Source: Acanthosepion pharaonis
Lineage: Eukaryota > Mollusca > Cephalopoda > Sepiida > Sepiidae
Assembly (NCBI GenBank): GCA_903632075.3
Contig: CAHIKZ030004553.1
Location: forward strand, 248,001 to 312,000
Length of the DNA: 64,000 nt
Direction: 5' to 3'
Shown: piece by piece, positions 14,729-28,800 of the stretch
Layout of the letters: every line of letters begins with the position of its first letter
Position numbering within the stretch: the stretch's first letter is position 1
Translations under genes and position numbers: made by a program
The notes under the pieces: model-generated
What the model was told of the DNA's origin: nothing
Database searches by the model: none
Seen by the model: the letters and a program-made list of their open reading frames with translations, nothing else

Positions 14729-17700
14729 ATATATATTTGAAATTTAAACAAACACTCTAAAGCAATAGGAAACAATGAAATGCTCAGTCATGGACTATCA
14801 GATTCTCTTCTATATTTTATCCACCAAAAATTTTTATTTATCTCAATCACGTTATTTTGATACCAATATCCCTTATATTTGATATGTTTAATCGGATCTC
14901 TGGGCACCCCCATTTAATTGGATTTTTTTTTTTTTTTTTATCAGAGCATTGGTTTTAAAACTTTTCGTGTGAAAATGTAGAAAAATTCAATTGTTTCTTC
15001 TATAAGATAACATTCCCTTTAAAGCTTGAATAAGATATTAATGTCATATTCTATTCTGTGTAAATAATTTGAACACAGTTGCAAGGTGTGTTGAAGCAGG
15101 GTTTTTGAGTAATAGTAACTTTATTCCTTGCATACTCCCCACCCCACAAAAAAACATCTTTCTTGTATAAAATCATATTTAACCAACAATAACAGAAGAG
15201 TTACTGATTGTCAAGTTAATCGATTCTGAATTTCTTATTAGAGAACTGTTTGCTTTTATTATAGAAGAAATAATTCAAAGACCAAACGATATGGATTTGA
15301 TATAACATTTAAGGATTAACACCTTTAAAGATTAACTGTGAATATCTATGGGATAATGTTATTAAATCTTAGAAAAGGATAATGGTTATATATACAAACT
15401 TCTTGTTATGAGAATAAATGAAGTAACTTATTCATCTGTATTTCTGAGATGAGGAATTTTAACTATTTACATTGTTTGGACTATTGTCCAAATCTTTATT
15501 CATGATGTTTCAGCCGTTGTACGCTCCAACCTTCTTCAGGTGATATACATTGGAATTTCAAACTGAACCCCTTATTTCATCTACTTGGGTAGATTGTTTT
15601 ATTTCTACATGACATGCCTTTTTTTTGGATATCTCAGTTTCAGTTATTTCCCTTTAGTAACTCAACGCTCTACGTTTTTGCTCACCTCTGCTGTAGCCAG
15701 TTATTAAACTCACAAATCATTGGGTCAACTCACTGGATTATCCCAACCAACACTTTATCTGGGGACACATGGCCTTGTAAAAACATCATGAATATGACAA
15801 TAAAGATGAGGACAACAGTCCGAACAATGTAAATAGTTACAATACCTCATCTCAGAAATATAGACTGACCCTGAAGAAGGATGGACTGTACGGCCGAAAC
15901 ATTGTGAATATGATAATAAAGATGAGGACAACAGTCCAAATAATTTAATGAGTAACTTTATTTATTTTATTTTAGTCTTTTTTCTAGAATTTTATTAGTA
16001 ATTTGATAAAATTACATTTTAGAAATATATAAAAATAACAGTATTGTAGAGGAGGAAAAGGTTCTCTCATGCCAACAGTGGGCGAGATATTAAGGAATAC
16101 ATTTACATCATTTCTATGGCGCTGTCAGAAAGAAAAAAATGCTCTCATGAAAAATAGTTATTAGCAAAAGGAGTAAATGTTTGAAATCAAAGCGATTATA
16201 TAGACTGGCATGGAATGGTATGCTAAAAAGAAAAATATTAAGAAATTATTACTGGGGGAAAAAAAAAAAAAAGAAAAAAAAAGTTAATTCCAAAGAAAAA
16301 TATCAGGTTTCTATCTTGTATGGGAGATTCTCAAAAATGCAAACTGTTCAAAACTGAATGAATTATTTTTTGTCTTTTTTATCAGTAGGCATGCTGTCAA
16401 GGCAGTGTAAAACATTTTTAGACTAAGTAGGAATGCAGTTTAAAATGGGACACAAAACCATGCCAGAGAGAGAGAGAGAGAGAGAGAGAGCAAGCAGTTC
16501 TAATGATTGGGAGAAAGAGAGAGTGAGACAAACAAAAAAAGTGGGGGTGGGGGGTGGAAGAGAGGTAACTAAGTGAAACTGAAAGAGTCAAAACAAAAGA
16601 CCTGAAAACGTTCTCAAATGACAATTGTCCCTTTTTATTCTTTCGTACTTGATTGCAGTGCGTCATGCAATTCATTCATCAAGTCACTCAATAAGTTGAT
16701 TATAGAACACAATCTAGGAGCAGTTTGAAACAGATTCACAATTTATTATCAACAATTTTTATAGAATATAAGCTTATGTTGAACAAGAGAACTAACTTGC
16801 CACGCACAATGAAAAACATTGAAAGTAATGTAATAGTAGCAGAGAGACAGATGTGGTACAATAAAGTATGTAAAGTAAACACAGTCACAAACAGGTATAT
16901 TTAAATAAATGGAGAATACTTTATTTTGAAGAAAAGAAGCAAAACTAACCAATGTGAAAAGAAGGCAGTTTTTACGGGGGGGGAATAGAAAAATATTAAT
17001 TTTTGAAAACTAAAAATATAAAAAGACTATTTTTGAAAAGTTTAACATTGCGATGACATTTATGGTTGAAAAATAAAAGAAAAAAGTTATATGCTGAGAA
17101 TTGAGGTTGATACAAGACCTTTGATTCATGAAGGACAATGATAGAGCAGAAGACTGGTGTCAAAGAGAAAGTAGGTTTCATCTTATAACAAATGTTAGGT
17201 TTGTATTAAGTTTTCATACTTGGGGGTGGGGAATCAAGATAACCCAGAATCTTTTTTTGATAAAAAGTCACATAAAGTTTACTGACCTTTTACTATAATG
17301 TATTGTAATAAATAGTTTTAATATATTATTTTCTCAATGCAGTTTAAAATAAAATATGGGGTGTTATATTGCTGTATATTTCAAGAAATTGTTGAGACCA
17401 CAACTTTTGGGAGAATATATTTTAAAACTGAATGCTCTTCTTGATCATATGCCTTTTGGATTCGGAGGCCAATATTTTCTTTGAATAAAACATTTAAAAC
17501 AAATTTTTATCTGGGGTTATTAGTTCATATATGAGATTCAGATTCTTGAACTGACCATTTCAAATTATTATTAGAAATAAAATTAGTACAACAAAATAAT
17601 GTTGATTCTCCTGCTAAAAAAAAAAAAAAAAAAAAAACTGCTACCAAAGTTTTGTGAGAGGGCAACAAATAGAGTGTGACAATAATTAGAAATGCAGAAA

Positions 17701-19310
17701 ATAAAGCCATTCTTTTCCTTTATATGACAAAATTATTATTTATATAATCAAGGAAAATGGAAAAATAACAACATTGAATATGAGACATGAATACAATATG
17801 TTGGTAAAAAAGATGGAGAAGTATTCAAGAAACATATACAACTTGGAAAAGATGTTAGTTAACAGTTTAAAGACCTGTCAGAAGTTGAAACAAATGATTT
17901 CCAGATTAAATATATTTATAGAATAAACTGTATTAAATTACAATAGATACTAAAAGTGGGGACACTTTACATTTTAGAAAAATAATTTTCTGATGACTGA
18001 GGTTTATCAACTGAAGATGATTAGAGAACATGCCAGATAAAGCAATGTAAAACAAATGGTTATTAAAATAAGTGAGTGATTCAAACGATGCTGTACTCAA
18101 ATGTATTAAATATATTTAAATGAGGTTTCATGTTTAAACAATATGAAACTATTTTGCTTCAGAGCACTCAATCTACTTTCTATTCTGTGGTAATTTTTTT
18201 TTCACCATTAGCACTCTGCATTATTAGTTTCCACTATATTTTTTTCAAGTCCTCTCAATTGCACTATCCTTATTGTTAGTTTCACTCAAAGATGTTTTCT
18301 GTTGCTATAGCAGGATACAACAACACAGCTATGAAATTCAAAAAACACTATTGCTCAAGGTCAGTCAGCTTCAATGGCTGAATAAACCTTTTGTACAGCA
18401 AATGAAGTCACATACAGAGTGAGAAAGGTTAAGGAAGAGTAAAATTCACACCAAAATATATTCATTAGTTCTGTGAGTGAAGAATGATATTTTTTTATTT
18501 TAAAATATAGCAAATGAAAGGTTAGTAACTCAGGATATAAAAAATGATTGAAATGAGCAAAAAGCAAATATGTAACATTTTTGAATGTCTTTCAACACAA
18601 TATTTGATGAGGCTTAGAGTTTTCAATCAAAAGTAGGAATTTCATGTCAAGAATATGGGGAAATTAATTTATGTTTATATGGAGTCTAAATATTTTTCTT
18701 ACAGAAGATAATTATGTAATAAAGATGATGAAATGATAAGAAAGTTCATGAAGACCAAAGTACAGTGAAATGATAAGAAAAATATAAAAGGGTTTTCTTT
18801 AAAATAAATTTGTTTCTAGCATGTGTGTGTGTATTAAAGAAAAGCCAAACCCGTTGATGGAATCAATGGCCAACTTGCCAAGAAATAAAACTCTTATCCA
18901 GATGAAGTTGTTAACAAAAATGACAATACTGAAAAAAGAAAGGCACATTCATCTAATCAGTGAAGTGCTTGAAGCCTAGATTGAGCAAAAAATGCTTAAC
19001 AATGTTAAAACATATGAAAGGATGGCCCTAGTTGTAACCTAAGTTTCATGCTCATGCAATCTTCAGATGACTCGAATGCTTCAGAGTCATATATTATGCA
19101 AGAGTGTGAAACCTAAATAGCAACTCGAGCTGTACCTTCTTGAGGGTTGACACTGAAGTTTTTTTTGCTGTCTGGATAGCCTAACCAATGAGCATTTTAA
19201 TTCACTGCTTAGGTAATTATTTGCCTTTTGGTCTTTCTTTCCTAGTTTGGAATAATTATTCTTTTCTAAGGTTTAGTCTGTTGGTCACGCCAACATTTAT
19301 GGACTTGGAT

Positions 19311-19375
<65 letters not shown>

Positions 19376-20512
19376 AGCATAAATAACAATGCAACTAACC
19401 GACACACAAACTACAAAAAAAAAAAGGCTTAGATTTTTTTCTCCCTCATTTATAATAATAATGAAAATGAAGCATCTACTTACATCATTTTGTATTGTTC
19501 CACATTATTTGCCAGAAATTTTAAATAAAACTTCTTCAATATTCAGAAGATTATAATGCCTGGGATGTCCAAGGGAGACAAATGGTAAAACAACAAAAAG
19601 AAGGAATCGGCATGAAAGTCTCTACATCTTGTCTTTGTGATAAAATATTAAAAAAAAATAGTCAATATAAAAATGTATATCTGTCTATATTTCTGAGATT
19701 GTTTTGGACTTTTTTGCCTCAAGGACACAAGGCCCAGTGGATAAAAATGTTGTTTGAATCCAACTTGACCAAAAGAGGTGTGAGATCAATAGCTGGCTAC
19801 AGCAGAGGTGAACAAAAACGTGAAGAGTTGAGCTACTAAAGGGTGATAACTGATACCGATATATCTGGAAGAGGCATGGCATGTGAAACTAGAATAATCT
19901 ACCCCAGTGGACGAAATAAAGGGTTTGGTTTGAAATTCCAATTACCTGAAGAAGGCCGGAGTGTACAACGGTTGAAACATTGTGAATATGGCAACAAAGA
20001 TGAGGACAACAGTCCAAATAACGTAAATAGTATATAAAAATATATATTTAGTTACTTTCATGTGATAATTTTTGCTTAGCAGAAAAGAGCATTAAAGCCC
20101 ATGTGGATGGTTGGTGCTACTCATTATCAGACATTATCTGAAGAAAATACAAACAGATTTCAAACTTCATGAATTTAAGCATTCTACTAGGCTGGCATCA
20201 TGTCCCCACCCTTTCACTGTTGAAACTGTTAAATGTAGCTGTCTCTTCTACTTCAATAGCTTCATGTCTCGCACCTCTCGCCTGTGCAACTCCCTCCTCT
20301 CTTCCTGTTTCCCCTGATAGCTATAATCTCTAACTATTCAAATGTAATGTCAATTGATGTCACCAGATGCCCTGATTTATCCCCTATCCTTCTCTTCATC
20401 CTTTCCTCTATCACTCCTATTTGCTCTAGCTCTAACCTTCTGTAACCCCTTGCACGCTAGAGGCTTCCCGCCTTGCTTGGGGTGAAACACTAAAAAAAAA
20501 AAAAAAAAAAAT

Positions 20513-20543
<31 letters not shown>

Positions 20544-21409
20544 GTGTGTGTGTGTTAAAATGATATTTGATGTCCAAATCAACCTCAAGTGTGTCGCTAA
20601 CTGGAGCAAAAAAATAGTTTTGTTAATTTTAACGACTCCAAAATTAAACTTCTCGTCATTAATCATCTGAGAGACCCCTTCTCTGCCTTCCATCAGTATG
20701 GCTGATGCTAACCTCCAGGAAAGTGACTCATTGTGCCTACTCGGGCTAATGACCTCAGCTGACATGAAGTGGAAAGACTATATTGAATCCATTGCTAGGT
20801 CAACTACTAAGAAAGTTGGTTCACTGTGTTGTGCTAGACAATTTTTCTCTCTAGAATCTATCATACATATCTATAAATCTACCGTTTACCCATGCTTAGA
20901 ATATAGCTGCTACATATGGTCTGGTGCCGTTGCTATTTACCTTGAGCTCTTTGATAAAATCCAAAGAAGTACCAGCAATATTATTGGTCCTGATCCAGCA
21001 GCTCGGCTTCAGTCACTTTCCCATTGCTGTAAGGTTGCCTCTTATGCATTTTCTATAAATACTGTTATGGTAAGTGTTCAGATGAGTTCTTTGTTATGGT
21101 ACCTAGACTTTTTTTTTAATTCAAGCATAGTACTAGACTGGCGGTGAGATCTCAGCAATTTACAGCTGAGCTGGATAGATGTAGCTGTAAGTTCTATGCT
21201 AACAGTTTCTTTTCTTGCACTTCTTTGTTTGTGGAACTCACTTCTGGCTCCATGCTTTCCAGCCAAATTTAACTTTCAAAAATTTAAATGCAATGTCAGT
21301 TGCTATCTACTGTCCTCCTGATTACTCTTTCTTCCTCCCGCTCATTATTAATGCTTCTGTTCCTAATTCTTCTACACCATGTAACCCCTTGTGTCTTGCA
21401 TGGTGTGAT

Positions 21410-21469
<60 letters not shown>

Positions 21470-23670
21470 CAGTAATGATGTGTTGAACATACAGCAAAGA
21501 ACAGATAAGGGTTAACTATAAATCCTTTAAAAGACAGAAATATATCATTTTAAAGTCAAGGAGTGTAGAACATTTTACATAAGTAAGAGTAACTCACTGA
21601 TTGATATTTATAAAATACTGAATTTCTGTGCAAAAGATTGAGGGTGGATGTGGTAAAATGACCTAAACAGTTCATTGTAGTATTATCTGCAAAAATAGTC
21701 AAAATTAATTTCTGTCTAAAGGAAATGACTTAGATTTCTAGTACTCTTTGTGATAGTCATAACAAAGTTAAACTCAAAATAGGACAGGAAAACCTGAATA
21801 GCAATGACTAGACAACCATGTTTAAATTTCATTGATGTGCCAAGTATAAAATCATTATGTAAAAATGCTTCTTGGGTTTTAAATATTAACTCGCTTTTGT
21901 TTTTCTCTTATATCAAATTAGAGATGTGTATGTTAAAACACTAAAGGTTTTTTTTTTATCCCAAATAAGATTTTCAAATGTTAATGCCAGAAAAAATTCC
22001 TTATGAGCATATTCTTGAATTATTTTAAACTATTGATCTCATCTTTGTTGATATAGATGTTATTATAGACGTTTCAACCAAGTACCCTCTAGTTATCATT
22101 AGGCATCCATTGATTGACTTATATGGAATATCTGATGAGAACAAACAATAACTGATATCACAGGGACAAAAATATAACAATAATCAACAGATATCCCATA
22201 TCAGCCAATCAATAGACACCTGATGATGACCAGATGGTAATTGGTTGAAACATTGTCTATAATAACATCTATATCAACCAAGATGAGAACAACAGTTTGA
22301 AATAATACAAGAATATTGGCAATTACTCAGAAATGCAATATTAAATCTTTATGAGCACATTTTATAAAAAAAAATTAAAAACATTTTTTGTTATAGTGAT
22401 ATTTTTAACCTTTATTTATTTCTAAGTTCCATAAATCTATAATCAATTTCTACTTTATATGTTTTAGTGTTAAGAACTGTTTAAAAAGATGTTCTAATTA
22501 ATAAATTTAATAAATTTCTAGGTCTGTTAGGAAAGTTGGTTCACTGTGCCATGCCAGACAATTCTACTCATCAGAATCCATCATTCCCATTTATAAATCT
22601 ACCCTTCTTCTGTGCATTGAATATTGCTGCCATATTTGGGCCATATATTGTACTTCTATTAGATAGCTCAAGATTCTTGACAAAATCCAAAGAACGGTCT
22701 GTAATGTAATGAATCCTGACCTGGCATTTCAACTCAAGTACATTTTCTCACAGACATGATGTGGTTTCTATCTTCTCTAGAAATATTTTCATGCCAATTG
22801 TTCTGATGAGCTTTCTTTCTTGGTACCTTGACTGCATGAATTTAAGTGTGCTACTAGATTGGCAACTAAGTCTCAACACTTTACTGTTGAACTAGATAGA
22901 TGCAACCGTATGTTCTACTTTAATAGTTTTTCTTACCTGTGGAACTCCCTTCTGATTTCTTGCTTCCCTGATAACTACAATTTTCAAAAATGTAAATGCA
23001 ATGTCAATCACCATCTTCTGTCCTTCTAAATCCTGCTCTTTTATTGTCCTTTCTCTTCACTAGTTTTTTTACCCCCTCATTCTCTTTCACTCCCAGTAAC
23101 CCCTTGCATCTTAGTGGCATTGTCTTGCTTGGAGTGAAATGATAAAAAAAAAGAAATTATTCCTATTGTTAAACAGAAGACTAAATTCTTTTCATCTTAT
23201 TCTTCTGTTGCATTAAGCATGGAAACATTTTACCAATATCATTATTAAAACAATTTTAAAAGTCATTGTTAACCTATGTTGCATCTTTACTCTCAACAGT
23301 TTTGTATGACAACAGATTCCTTACTGAATTATTATAAGAAAACAATTCATGAGTGATTAGAAGTTAAAATTAGTTAAATTTGTTAGTTAAATCAAACACT
23401 TGTTTACAAACAAATTCTACATAAGAATTTATAGAGTTCAATGTTAAAGTACATTATTTAAAATTTCTGTCCCAGATCAAATTGTACAGTTTGTTGATTA
23501 AATGAAATATGGCCATTTTCACTGACGTGTCTAGATTTTATCATAGCCAAACTTTATATCATTGTCTATATTATAAAGAAACTTTCAACATTTTAATAGG
23601 AATATAAATAAAAGATGTTAAATGCAGGTGAAGATAATAGACTGTATGCTAAAAAAAAATTTCTTTCACA

Positions 23671-23701
<31 letters not shown>

Positions 23702-24078
23702 CCACCCACCAATCAAAAAATAAACAAATAAACCAATCAATAAATGTCAAATGGATTATCTCATTTGACCAAATTTTTGTATAACCCCGACTCATCAGGG
23801 TTGGATGGTATGATAAATATATTGAATTATTACTAGTTATCAAATTTATTCTCCATAAAACAAAAGTTAATCATAGATTTCAGATATGTACCACTAATGA
23901 AATCTATATATATATATATATATATATATAAACAAAGGTTGTTCTTTGCACAAAAAACAGTCAAACAAGGCAATTCTGAAGATGACATTCTTAATGCAAG
24001 CAAACTTTGTAATTATAGCATTTAACATCAAGTGACTGTATTTGAGGAAATTTTGGCACCAAGTCTCCTGAAGAATGG

Positions 24079-24140
<62 letters not shown>

Positions 24141-24305
24141 CGCGCAGGAAGTGTTCATTTAAACAGGTTTTAACAGAAAAAAAACATGAATGTTGAACAA
24201 TTTATTCTCAATTTTAATCCCAATATGCAAAGATTTTTTGAAAATTAAAAAGTAAAAAAAAAAAAAATTAAACAGACCTTGTCAGTTGAATTTAATACAA
24301 CTTGT

Positions 24306-24365
<60 letters not shown>

Positions 24366-25861
24366 TAACAATATGCATTTTTATATATCAAGTATAGAAT
24401 TGGAGGGGGATTGTATGACAAAGTGGAAAAAATTTACTTGTGATGCATTTTGTCCTTTGCCCTAGTCTGATGAAGTCCTGAAGGATGAAACACATCACAA
24501 GTAAACTGTTTACACTTTGTCATACAATATATATATATATATATATATATAATAATAATAATAGCTGGCCACTCATATTCAAGGATACCCGTCTACTAGG
24601 GCAGTTAGCCAATCCCTATTGCAGACGCTCCCTTGGGCACATTTCTGTTTGCTCAACATGCACAGAGCCAACCAGTGTTTTATACTACAACTATGCTGAG
24701 CAGACCTTTGTTACAATTTCTGGGAGAGAGCATGTTTTCTAGCATGATCAACAATTTGAACAAGGCTAGCATGCTCACGCCCTCGGCCATGATGACTTGT
24801 GACTTCGTGCTAGCAGTTATTGACAACCCCCAAGAGTTCTGTCAACCCAATTTCAGTCACAAGGCTTGGGTCAACCCGTGGTATGGCTTTCAGACAATTT
24901 CCAAAGATGCTGCAAACTGGGTTTGACCTGGATCCAGTCTGATAACATCAGGAAGTTTCCTTCCTGACAAATCGACCATGGTCAGATTCAAACCCTGGTC
25001 TTATGGTATATATAGTGTGTGTGGAAAAGTTTGTTTTATTTTTGAGAAAAGTGATAATCAAAATGAATCTCTTTTATAAGAAACAATGTAAGACTCATTC
25101 TGTTGGTGATTAAACAAAAAAAAAAAAAAAAAAAAAAAGAAAAAAAGCCATAGCAAGACCTTGTTCTTACAAATTATGTTTAAATGTGGCTTAATTTTAT
25201 TAAATTGTAAATGGTAATTAAAAAAAAAAATCAAGATTTTAAATATTAGAATTTTACATTTTCGTCGTTTCTGACTTGTGTCCATATTTTACAAGGAATG
25301 AATAAATTACAATATAAAATTACGGGTAAATGCCATGCAGCCTGTGTCAGTATTTGTTTTTGTTAATTAAAATTGGATCTCAATAATTCTAGTAAAGGAG
25401 AAATTATTTTTGATCTTGAACTATTATATAACAAAAAAAACCCCAAAAAACAAAACAAAAACAAAACCCAAAACGAAACAAGAAACAAAACAAGAAACAA
25501 AAACCAAAAAAAAACAAAAAAAAACCAAAAAAAAAACAAAAACAAAAAACAAAAAAAAAAAAAAAAACAAAAACAAAAACAAGAAACAAAAACAAAAACA
25601 AAAAAAAAAAAAACAAAGCAACAAAAAAAAAAAAAAAAAAAAAAAAAAGACTAAGCCTGAAAAGTCAGCCTGAAAACTTCCAGCCTGAATTAATTATGAT
25701 ATTAAACTAAGTTTGATATTTTCTTAACAGGTTCTTCCATTCAATGCAATATGTGAAATTGAAAAAATAAAGAGCAGAAGATTGATAAAGGTTTCTACAA
25801 ACTGAGTCAAGTAGATCCAAGTCAAGAAATTCAAGGGTAAGGAATATAATCAGAGATGTGG

Positions 25862-25893
<32 letters not shown>

Positions 25894-28800
25894 TGGAATT
25901 TGTGCACAAGACAGTAAATTCAGAGAATTTTACATTACATACAATGACCACATAAAAAAAAGTCTAGGGTAACCAGATATGTCAAGCAGCCAATCAAAAC
26001 GGTGAAGCATTCTACATAGGCAGAACGGGGGTAGATGTAGCAGAAAATACAAGACTTACACGCCTAGTCCATATCTCCAGTACCTTTGCATGAAAGAAAA
26101 AAAAATGGATGTAGTGTTTTCTTTTATCTCCAATTATACTTGTTTTTTTCTTTTTCGATTGTTTTCTAAATGTTCAATGTCTTGAAATCTACTTTCAGCC
26201 CTTCTATTTCCAAGAGTTTATTATGCGATAATGTCATTGTCCAATTTTTTTTTTTTTTTAAGTATATAACTAATAAAATGAAAGAAAGAAAAATCTGTAA
26301 AATGGAAAAATGAATGAAAACAGATGAAATTGTTTTAATTTTTTGAGGAAAATGATTATTTTTCTGGAAATAATGAGACATGAAAATAATTGAAATAATC
26401 AGTGAATTTTTTAAGGGAACAAACACTAGAAAAGATGGTCCTTTTTTAAAGAATGATATTAAAAAATATTACAAAATGCCAGTGAACAACAGGATATAAA
26501 ATATTCCAATTGTGTACAAATTCTATACTTTCCTGTAGTCAATTTAAATATATATAAAATAAAGCAGCTGGAATATGGTTCTAACATTTTTACAATTTGT
26601 CACTAAAATATTTGAGAAGCAAAATTGTTTAAAAATTCACGATGGTTTGGTTTAGATTTTGTTTAAAATGGGTCATTTTACACCAACCAGGTGAATATGT
26701 ATGTTACATATATACTTTTCTTTTAGGAAAATTCATGAACACTAAAATCTCTTTTCAAAGTAGTTATTTCAAAAACTGCTTTTTGTAAGTTTATTACAGA
26801 TATGAAAAATGTACCAATCAAAATATACAGTGAATTAATAGAGAAAAATCTGACAAAGACATGAATTATGAGAATAAAGATCCTGAAATAATTTAAAGAC
26901 ATTCAAGGAAGTTTATTAACCATTTTATGGAAGTGTCAAATATTTTTTACTGTTATTCCCCCACCCCCAATATTAAACTTTATGATTGTTTTATAGATAT
27001 TTTTTAAACCAGCTAAACACTAATGTATTGTATATCAATATTTTGGCTAAATTCAAAACTCAAGTTTATTTTAGGTCTGCTGAAGGCTTAGCCAAAATAT
27101 ATCTTTTTACAATTGAAAAAGAAAAAAAATTATTAAAACAAGTATGAAAAAGTTTTTTTTTTTTTTTGTAATTGACACTATTTGGAGAGCTCTCTCTGTG
27201 AATTGGAAATGTAATAAAAAAGAAAATTTTGTTGTTCACTTTCATAATTTAAAATTAAATATATTCAGGAAAGAATGAAGACAACAAAGAAAACTACAAT
27301 TCATTTTTGCCTTTTGTCCTTTTTTTCAGGTTAAAAGAAGTAGAAAAGAAATCTGAAAAAAAATAACTGTTAATATTGTTAACAAGCTGAAAAGTCCCAT
27401 AAAAACTGCTCTAATATTAGTAAATAGCATTAAGTGTAATTAGTTTTGCATGTGAAGACAAAAAAAATTCTAAATAAGAAGAAAATTCTTACCGTGGTCG
27501 CATGACATCTGCTGCCATTGTTGTATGTGTGAACTCTTCTTTGCTGTCTAAATATGGATAACCATTCAGTCGTATATGAGCATCATAACTAGAAAGCGAC
27601 TTAAGGAAAAAAAAAATTATGTGGTTGACATGTATGGCAGGGGGTGAATATCTAGAAATGTATATGAAACCATCAAACGTATGTTATTGTCCTCAACTAC
27701 TTTTTTAGTCATTGGAAAGAAATACAATTTACTACAAGTGTTGAAATGATTTAAAAGTATGTAGTCGCAGGCAAAGTTTAATAAATAAAAATATTTCTTA
27801 AATCACTTGAAAAGTATCACTTGCTTATAATCTTATTAACATTAATACTGGTATTCTTAAGGACAGGTCAATCGTAAGTTCATTACTGAAACTAGATATT
27901 TGGATAGACAAAGATGGTTTGCTTTGTTTTACAGCATATCAACCTCAATGGGTTATGTAATGCTGACAAAATTTTTATTGCTGGTAATATTTTGTTTTGT
28001 CAAAAATCTATTTCTGGTAATATTTATTTTTTTAAAAACATATTGTTGGTAATATTTTTTTTTCAAAAATATATTGCTGGTAATAATTTTTTAAAGTATT
28101 TCTGGTATTAAAACCTATTTTTACACTTTCATGGTGTTTTGACCACAATTTTGGGGTTAACTCTTTACCTATAGCTGGAACCCTAACAGGTGCTATCACC
28201 CTGGGTCAGGATGGACCTGGGAACACCAGCAATTAAGAGGTGGTTCCACGCTCCTCAAAAACTCCTGATCAGAGGCCTTGCTGCTGGATGTAGTTTATTG
28301 TCTTACTAAGGACACGGATGTAGTTTATAGTCTTATCCAGGATGGTGGATAGGCAAAGATTAAAACAAAAAACAATCCTACTGCACTTCTCAACCTCAAT
28401 ATAAGACCAGGATAAGAATGCTTTGAAGTGAGTTCTTTCTACCCTTTTGTCAAAAAGTGCAACACGTGGATTCATTGCTCTAACCACAAAGAACTGCCTG
28501 CTACAAATAAGGCATTTCACTCTCTCTCTGTGTTCCAGCATATCATGAGCTATGACCTTTGTTGCACAAAAAGGATACAATTTGAATTTATAAAAAAAGA
28601 TCAATAAATCTTCCAAAATATTTGCTAAATGTTCATTCTTTTTTAATGTAAAAACCAACAATCTGTACCAAAGACCACAAGTAAATATCTAAAGCTGTTA
28701 AATATATAAATTTGTTTTTATCTTAAATGTTGACATATATTGATAGAAAATAAAACTGCATTTGGGTACAATAAGTGCATGCAAGGAGATAGTAGGTATT

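Noticed and set aside
16418..16675. 85-codon minus frame rich in Ser/Leu
   Set aside because: Driven by the (GA)n microsatellite; no family resemblance.
25373..25673. Lys/Asn/Gln/Thr-rich open frames of about 90 codons, and Phe-rich frames on the other strand
   Set aside because: They arise from the T-free A/C tract; several overlapping frames are open at once, which is compositional.
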